A stretch of 57,347 bases of DNA from an uncultured Lachnospiraceae bacterium (lineage in GTDB: Bacteria > Bacillota > Clostridia > Lachnospirales > Lachnospiraceae): assembly GCA_946557105.1 (NCBI GenBank), contig CAMNSZ010000017.1:1-57347 (forward strand), written 5' to 3'. Both the position numbers and the translations under genes were made by a program. Under the pieces are notes generated by a model. That model had not been told where the DNA came from, ran no database searches, and worked only from the letters and a program-made list of their open reading frames with translations. Below, piece by piece: positions 52,130 to 57,347 of this stretch. Position 1 is the first letter of the stretch, and each line of letters starts with the position of its first letter.

Positions 52130-53686
52130 TCAGCCTCCTTTTACAATCAGAAGCTTTTGGCCCGTCTTTAAATCATCACTGCCCAGCTCATTTAACTCTC
52201 TAAGCGAGCCTACCGGCACATAATATTTTTTTCCTATGTTCCAAAGATTATCTCCCGCCTTGACAGTATAGATTACCATGCCCGGCAGCTCGCCCAGCTT
52301 TGCGGTATCCAGATCGGATACTACCACCTGCCTTATCAGTTCCATGGGAATACTTTTAAAAACGGTTGTGGTGAAGGTCAGAATTGCCTTTACGTCCATC
52401 TCCTCCCCGTCAAGCATAGTTACCTGCAGCTGCTCTACCTGAGCGTGTACCTTGCCCATGTCCTCCGGGGAAATCTCCGGAACATCCAGCGTGTATTGAT
52501 AAGGAATCTGTGCCTGCATGCCGGCGTAGGGAGTTTCATCGTCCCCGGCAATATACATTACCTTCACAAGCAGGCTTCCCTGCAGGAGAATGCCGTTTTC
52601 CACAACCTCCTGACGCGCCAAAAGCACATGGCCTTCACTGTGAAGAATCTGCAAAATCCCGGCGCTTCCGCTTTTAATACGAATGTGGTCCGTCACCTTT
52701 GTCTTCCCCGTCACCTTTGACAGCAGCCTGCGAAGACTTGCAGGCTGTGTAACAGTGTTAATCTCTTTAGTGACGCCGTAAATATCCGACAAGACCTCCG
52801 TCTGCTCCTCCTCATACACACGAATATTGATATCCAAAGAAAGCTCCATGCCGATGCTTCTCTCTTCGCCATCAAAATCGGGGCGCACCGTAAGCTCCTG
52901 CTGCCCCAGCGTATAACGGATATCGGGAAGCATTCCTTCCCTGCAGCCATGGCAGTCAAGAACACCGCTAAAGGGCATGGTGGTTTCAAATGACCGGATA
53001 GGATGTTCCTCCCCTTCTCCTTCATATAATACAAATAAATGGATGTCTCCCTGTAAGGTAAGCTTTTCCTCTAAAACCTTAAATTCTACATCCCCCAGAG
53101 ATACCGTATCCCACAAAATCTGAAAAATATTAGGATAATTGGAGGGGAGATTTATCTCCTCCTTAATGCGGAATATATCGTTTTTACTGATGGCAATCTG
53201 TGCCAGATTCATGGGCATTTTACGGTATTCTACCAGCTCCTCGCCATGTATTCCAATTGGAGCCTCCTCATCATAAAGCTCCTCCACCTGCGCGCTAAGC
53301 GTCACAACCGATTGTAAGTTCAATTTTCTGGAATTAATAATATTGACGCTCAAATCCTCCACTTCTCCATTTACCGTTACGGTATCGGTAGGTAACGCTC
53401 CCTGTAGGTGCAGCTTTTCCTCAAAAGGAATTTTCCCCTCCAGATTTACAAGCCTGCCGCCCTCCTCCATAGTATGATAAAGCAGTGAAAAGCCCAGTCT
53501 GCCTCTTATGGTAACTGCGTCCGTTCCCGGCTTTACCTCCTCTATCACCACATTGCCCTTTTCCAGATTCAATGTACTTACATCCGGCTTATTCTCGGGG
53601 ATATTGATATCATCCTCTAATGTTATCTGGTTTGCCGCTTCGGCACGCACACGGTCCATATGTATATTTTTCTTCAATAGGTCCAC
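52130..53686 (-). CDS. sipL: SPOCS (DUF3794) and LysM spore protein, SipL-like
   Basis: A 518-residue mother-cell protein with repeated SPOCS/DUF3794 beta-rich units through most of its length. A C-terminal LysM domain (about 470-518) contains YTVKAGDNLWNIGKKYYVP. Domain order and length match SipL of C. difficile, which binds SpoIVA and is needed for engulfment and coat attachment. The start is a GTG at 53686 with GGAGG seven bases upstream. A weak sigma-E-like promoter lies in the gap after pyrD. The neighbours ispE and gntR are in the order I recall next to sipL in C. difficile. Confidence 0.85.
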   Translation of the reverse strand: MDLLKKNIHMDRVRAEAANQITLEDDINIPENKPDVSTLNLEKGNVVIEEVKPGTDAVTIRGRLGFSLLYHTMEEGGRLVNLEGKIPFEEKLHLQGALPTDTVTVNGEVEDLSVNIINSRKLNLQSVVTLSAQVEELYDEEAPIGIHGEELVEYRKMPMNLAQIAISKNDIFRIKEEINLPSNYPNIFQILWDTVSLGDVEFKVLEEKLTLQGDIHLFVLYEGEGEEHPIRSFETTMPFSGVLDCHGCREGMLPDIRYTLGQQELTVRPDFDGEERSIGMELSLDINIRVYEEEQTEVLSDIYGVTKEINTVTQPASLRRLLSKVTGKTKVTDHIRIKSGSAGILQILHSEGHVLLARQEVVENGILLQGSLLVKVMYIAGDDETPYAGMQAQIPYQYTLDVPEISPEDMGKVHAQVEQLQVTMLDGEEMDVKAILTFTTTVFKSIPMELIRQVVVSDLDTAKLGELPGMVIYTVKAGDNLWNIGKKYYVPVGSLRELNELGSDDLKTGQKLLIVKGG

Positions 53687-53719
53687 AAAAATACCTCCAT
53701 ACATATACTGATATAGGTA

Positions 53720-53749
53720 TATATATGAAGGCAAACTTATTTTTATGTC
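53720..53749 (-). promoter_or_regulatory. Weak sigma-E-like promoter upstream of sipL
   Basis: On the minus strand GACATAAA (53749-53742) and CATATATA (53727-53720) are separated by 14 bp, the same geometry as at spoIIID. Only about five of eight positions match in each element, and the region is A/T-rich. Confidence 0.35.
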
Positions 53750-53762
53750 ATTCGGCCGGACA

Positions 53763-54671
53763 TTAACCCTCTACCGCTCCGATTAGGTCGCTAAAGTTCT
53801 CCACCTTATATTTTTTCATATAATCCTCTATTCCCTTTACAATTTCTATTGTAGAGTAAGGATTCACAAAATTCATGGCGCCTATACTGACGGCGCTTGC
53901 TCCCGCCAAAATGAATTCAATGGCATCCTCCGCGTTTGCAATACCTCCCATGCCTATAATCGGAAGCTTGACCGCCTGCGCCGTCTGATACACCATGCGA
54001 ACGGCAATCGGCTTAATTGCAGGTCCGCTCATTCCTCCGGTCTTGTTGGCAATGGCAAATTTACGCTTATGGACGTCAATCTTCATCCCCGTCAGCGTAT
54101 TTATCAGGGAAAGCGCATCCGCGCCCGCCGCCTCCGCCGCCTTTGCCATCTCCGTAATATCCGTCACGTTGGGGCTGAGCTTCATAATCAGCGGCTGTCT
54201 GGCATGCTTTTTAAGCTCGGAGGTAATGTTATATAACGCGTCCGCCTTTTGTCCAAAGGCAATGGCGCCTTCTTTCACGTTGGGGCACGACACATTAATC
54301 TCCAACAAAGCTACCGCCGGCTCGTCTCCAAGCTTTTCCACTACCTCAATATAATCTTCAACGGTTTTTCCACATACATTCACAATAATTTTGGTATTAT
54401 ACTGTCTTAAAAAAGGAATATCCCTCTCCATAAGCACGTCTATACCCGGATTCTGCAACCCAATTGCATTAAGCATACCGCCGTAGACCTCCGCCACTCT
54501 GGGAGTCGGATTTCCCTGCCACGGCACATTCGCAACGCCCTTGGTGACTACCGCGCCCAATCGGTTCAAATCCACAAATTCAGAGTATTCCATACCTGAG
54601 CCAAAGGTTCCCGATGCTGTCATCACCGGATTCTGAAGGGTTACTCCTGCTATTGTAGTCTTTAGATTCAT
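53763..54671 (-). CDS. pyrD: Dihydroorotate dehydrogenase B, catalytic subunit
   Basis: It oxidises dihydroorotate to orotate in pyrimidine synthesis using FMN. The 302-residue protein is the class 1B type. The active-site cysteine is in EINVSCPNVKEGAIAFG (about residue 130), NVCGKTVEDY comes earlier, and GMGGIANAEDAIEFILAGA binds the FMN phosphate. The ATG overlaps the pyrK stop by one base (TGATG), so the two subunits are translationally coupled. GGGGAGG lies in the pyrK end. Confidence 0.96.
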   Translation of the reverse strand: MNLKTTIAGVTLQNPVMTASGTFGSGMEYSEFVDLNRLGAVVTKGVANVPWQGNPTPRVAEVYGGMLNAIGLQNPGIDVLMERDIPFLRQYNTKIIVNVCGKTVEDYIEVVEKLGDEPAVALLEINVSCPNVKEGAIAFGQKADALYNITSELKKHARQPLIMKLSPNVTDITEMAKAAEAAGADALSLINTLTGMKIDVHKRKFAIANKTGGMSGPAIKPIAVRMVYQTAQAVKLPIIGMGGIANAEDAIEFILAGASAVSIGAMNFVNPYSTIEIVKGIEDYMKKYKVENFSDLIGAVEG

Positions 54672-55441
54672 CAGATTTCTACCTCCCCTGCTTCAAATAC
54701 CGGTCCATCCGTACAAATTCTTGCATTATGCACATTGGAATGATGATCCACTTCCTTTGTCTTGACCACACAGCCCAAACAGGCGCCCACGCCGCACGCC
54801 ATATGCTCCTCCAACGAAATATATGCAGGAATCTTTTTTTCCTCGGCATACCTTTTTATGGCACGCAGCATAGGCATAGGTCCACAGGCAAATATAACAT
54901 CTGCGTCCAGACCGTTTTCTCTTATGGCATCCATGACATTTCCTTTTGTTCCCGCGCTTCCGTCCTCCGTTGCCACATAAACCTGCCCGTACCGCTCCAA
55001 ATCATTATGAAGAAACAGCTCATTGCTTCGATACCCCAAAACAATCTGCTTTTGCGCTTGAAGCTCCTTGGCAAGCTGAAGCATGGGGGGAATCCCTATA
55101 CCTCCGCCAATCAAAAATACCCGCTTTTCCTTTCCCTTTGCAACAGGAAAACCATTCCCCAGATTGCCGAGAACGGACACGGTATCTCCCTGCTTGTAAA
55201 CGGAAAATTCTGTCGTTCCTTTGCCTGTTATGCGATATACAATACGCAGCGCCGTCCGCTCTTCATTAATCTCGCATATACTGATTGGACGAGGCAGCAA
55301 AGTACTTTTATCCTTGGGATACAGACAGATAAACTGCCCGGGGGCTGCCTCACCTGCAAGCTCGGTCTCTATCCACATATCAAAAATTTGTGCCGCAAGT
55401 TGCCTTTGCGAACGCACTGTAGCCGTCTGTTTTTGTTTCAT
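54671..55441 (-). CDS. pyrK: Dihydroorotate dehydrogenase B, electron-transfer subunit
   Basis: It passes electrons from PyrD to NAD+ through FAD and a 2Fe-2S cluster. The 256-residue protein has an FAD domain (LLPRPISICEI), an NAD domain (VFLIGGGIGIPPML) and a C-terminal cluster with cysteines in HMACGVGACLGCVVK plus a later Cys in ARICTDGPVF. GGGAGG precedes the ATG. It is followed directly by pyrD and preceded by pyrC at 117 bp. Confidence 0.96.
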   Translation of the reverse strand: MKQKQTATVRSQRQLAAQIFDMWIETELAGEAAPGQFICLYPKDKSTLLPRPISICEINEERTALRIVYRITGKGTTEFSVYKQGDTVSVLGNLGNGFPVAKGKEKRVFLIGGGIGIPPMLQLAKELQAQKQIVLGYRSNELFLHNDLERYGQVYVATEDGSAGTKGNVMDAIRENGLDADVIFACGPMPMLRAIKRYAEEKKIPAYISLEEHMACGVGACLGCVVKTKEVDHHSNVHNARICTDGPVFEAGEVEI

Positions 55442-55558
55442 AAAATCCTCCCTGAGCCTTCATTTTCGTTATCGTTCTCTATTATTTCCGCCGTTCCAAT
55501 TCTTTATTACATCATACCTTGTCCGCCGTCACCACGAGAACGGACTCTCTTCCTGCTC

Positions 55559-56827
55559 CTAAGCCTGATACACAATCCTTCCCTCGCAGACAGTCGTTTT
55601 CACCTGCCCCTTTAGCTTCCATCCTGTAAAAGGTGTGTTGGAGGATTTGGAAGCATAAGCTTCTGGAATTACCGATGCCGTCGTGTCAATAAGGACTATA
55701 TCTGCCGGACCGCCCTCCGCCAGATAGCCGGCATTGAGATGATACATTGCCGCAGGGTTTGTACTCATCCTGCCAAGCAGCTGCTTCATGGTAAGATATC
55801 CCTCGTCCACAAGCTTTGTTATGGCAAGGGGCAGCGCCGTTTCCAGACCTATAATACCACTGGGCGCTTCCGTTATAGGCTTTGATTTTTCCTCCGCCGT
55901 ATGAGGCGCATGATCCGTGGCAATCACATCAATGGTTCCGTCCGCCAGCCCCTTGATAATCTCCAGCCTGTCAGCCTCCTCCCTCAGCGGAGGATTCATC
56001 TTCGCCATAGACCCATACTCAATGAGCGCTTCCTCGGTAAGGGAAAAATGATGGGGGGTTGCCTCTGCATGAACATTCAAGCCCTTCTTCTTTGCCCTTC
56101 TCACCAGCTCTACCGCTTCCTTTGTGCTGATATGCTGAATCTCAATGCATGCTCCCGTCTCAGCCGCAAGCTCCAAATCACGCTCCACCATCACAATTTC
56201 CGCTTCTCTTGGAGAACCGCCGACTCCGTAATATTCGCTTGCCTTTCCCCTGTTAATCCCATTATTTTCAATAAGACCGGAATCCTCCTCGTGAAAGCTG
56301 AGGGGCATGTCCAGCCTTGCCGAAAGCTTCATCGCCTCCCTCACAAGCTCCTTGTCCAGCAGAGGGATTCCATCATCCGTAAAGCCTACCGCCCCCACCT
56401 TGGCAAGACCCTCCATATCGGTCAGCTGTTTTCCCTGCATTCCGATAGAAATATTGGCGCAGGTATGCACATGAATGATGTCCGCTTCTTCGCACCTTTT
56501 CATCACCTGCTTTAGGGTCTCCTCATTATCCACCGGGGGTCTGGTATTCGCCATCATCACCACGCTGGTAAACCCACCCCGTGCCGCCGCATATGAGCCG
56601 GTGAAAATATCTTCCTTCTCGGGAAAACCCGGGTCGCGAAAATGTACATGCACATCCACCAGTCCGGGCGCCGCCAAAAGCCCCTCCGCATCTATCACCT
56701 GCTCATTTTCATTTGGTGAAATAAGACTCTTCCCTATTTTGACAATCCTATTTCCCTCTATTAATATGTCAAGCTTCCCTTCCAGACCGGACTTGGGATC
56801 AATCATATAACCGTTCTTAATCAGCAT
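55559..56827 (-). CDS. pyrC: Dihydroorotase
   Basis: It closes carbamoyl-aspartate to dihydroorotate in pyrimidine synthesis. The 422-residue class I enzyme has the metal site GLVDVHVHFRDPG, then SFHEEDSGL, IQHISTKEAVELV, AEATPHHF and DVIATDHAPHTAEEK, which holds the catalytic Asp. GGAGG before the ATG at 56827 fixes the start. It is the first pyr gene here; no PyrR site or other regulatory element is clear in the upstream gap. Confidence 0.96.
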   Translation of the reverse strand: MLIKNGYMIDPKSGLEGKLDILIEGNRIVKIGKSLISPNENEQVIDAEGLLAAPGLVDVHVHFRDPGFPEKEDIFTGSYAAARGGFTSVVMMANTRPPVDNEETLKQVMKRCEEADIIHVHTCANISIGMQGKQLTDMEGLAKVGAVGFTDDGIPLLDKELVREAMKLSARLDMPLSFHEEDSGLIENNGINRGKASEYYGVGGSPREAEIVMVERDLELAAETGACIEIQHISTKEAVELVRRAKKKGLNVHAEATPHHFSLTEEALIEYGSMAKMNPPLREEADRLEIIKGLADGTIDVIATDHAPHTAEEKSKPITEAPSGIIGLETALPLAITKLVDEGYLTMKQLLGRMSTNPAAMYHLNAGYLAEGGPADIVLIDTTASVIPEAYASKSSNTPFTGWKLKGQVKTTVCEGRIVYQA

Positions 56828-57041
56828 GCCTGCCTCCGTCATTTTATGATAGTCTTTCTTATTTTTCACAAGTTTATCATGTTTTTCCCAAAAAAGAAAG
56901 AGACAACGCCCATATTAACAACTCATACTGATTATTTTTACAAAGTTTTCCGCTTATCCCTTTATATCATGCCATATCCCCGTATAAGTTGGTTTTGTAA
57001 GACCGGGCACCATTTTAGCACCACAATTATAGGAGGACGAC

Positions 57042-57347
57042 ATGAAAAACGAACTTTTAGACAAGGGTATTAAACTTGCGTCCGGCGAAATCAGCAAGGA
57101 TAAGATAAACCTTGTAACCGGGGCAGTCACGCAGCCATTTGCGGAAATGGTCTGGGTGACGACAGGCGGCGACATGGAAACCATAAACCGCCTTACGGAC
57201 ATTCTTGTTACCATGAACACCCCCGCCGACCGGGGGAAGCTGTTCAAAATCATAAAAATGCTCTACGGGCTTATGGGCTTGCTTTTTTCGGAGGAAGCCG
57301 AGCCTATGGACGCAGACCCCGCCATTTTGGAATATTTCATTTTTTCC
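57042..57347 (+). CDS. 5' part of an unrecognised protein gene, truncated by window end
   Basis: The ATG at 57042 has AGGAGG five bases upstream and opens a frame of 102 codons without a stop to the window end. The product starts MKNELLDKGIKLASGEISKD and contains VTGAVTQPFAEMVWVTTGG and KLFKIIKMLYGLMGLLFSEE. I cannot assign a family. The reading frame is somewhat more GC-rich than its neighbours, and it lies opposite in direction to the pyr genes. It may begin an accessory region, as at the left end. Confidence 0.72.
   Translation, partial: MKNELLDKGIKLASGEISKDKINLVTGAVTQPFAEMVWVTTGGDMETINRLTDILVTMNTPADRGKLFKIIKMLYGLMGLLFSEEAEPMDADPAILEYFIFS

Noticed and set aside
54728..55615. Plus-strand open frame of 295 codons
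   Set aside because: It is antisense to pyrK and runs across the pyrK-pyrC gap; no family pattern is visible and the pyr genes explain the region.
1..57347. CRISPR arrays, tRNA or rRNA genes, insertion sequences
   Set aside because: I looked for regular repeat-spacer patterns, conserved tRNA and rRNA segments and transposase motifs and saw none.

Overview
The window looks like a chromosomal segment from a spore-forming member of the Lachnospiraceae (Clostridia, Firmicutes). The evidence is gene content: spoIIID, a SipL-type SPOCS/LysM spore protein, a SAM-I riboswitch before metK, and several small protein families I know mainly from Lachnospiraceae (DUF6145, DUF5688, and unnamed 88-aa, 158-aa and 212-aa proteins). 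Strong GGAGG ribosome-binding sites and moderate, AT-leaning composition fit this. Motility is only hinted at, by one sigma-28-like promoter. I saw no rRNA, tRNA, CRISPR array or insertion sequence.

Nearly all genes lie on the minus strand, so transcription runs from high to low coordinates. (1) 1-700: an accessory edge with a DUF6075 gene, the start of a second gene running off the window, and three GTTGTA repeats phased at 11 bp beside lysS. (2) 716-12700: a long housekeeping run in the order nfeD, SPFH protein, propeller/solute-binding lipoprotein, argF, birA, DUF6145, coaX, dusB, unknown, greA, lysS. (3) 12889-25584: an SH3b/SleB-type wall hydrolase, then dnaE-pfkA-spoU-proC, riboswitch-metK, murA and a LysM/G5/M23 endopeptidase. 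(4) 25756-30747: plus-strand dinB, a coiled-coil membrane protein with a flavin reductase, a small alarmone synthetase, an 88-aa protein and a TrhA-type membrane protein. (5) 30856-37628: UDP-sugar genes (galE and a eukaryote-like UDPGP enzyme), a VWA/MoxR/leucine-rich-repeat triad, and spoIIID. (6) 37757-47685: an unlisted 52-codon gene, trkH-trkA potassium uptake, DUF5688, a NYN/OST-HTH protein, an NlpC/P60 wall hydrolase, an FKBP/trigger-factor-like lipoprotein, cardiolipin synthase and a membrane-anchored unknown. (7) 47718-56827: DUF1934, murI, a small membrane protein, gntR-ispE, the sigma-28-linked unknown, sipL, and pyrD-pyrK-pyrC. (8) 57042-57347: the start of an unrecognised plus-strand gene at the right edge.

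Functionally the window combines envelope building and remodelling (murA, murI, cls, M23, NlpC/P60, SleB-like), cofactor, amino-acid and pyrimidine synthesis (coaX, birA, argF, proC, metK, pyrCDK, ispE), translation and transcription (lysS, dusB, greA, spoU) and sporulation (spoIIID, sipL). The most interesting regulatory structure is at spoIIID. A sigma-E-like promoter lies inside a perfect 11-bp inverted repeat whose second arm contains the Shine-Dalgarno. Read-through transcripts could therefore hide the ribosome-binding site while transcripts from the sigma-E start would not. All product calls come from reading the sequence and remembered family features; no database search was run.
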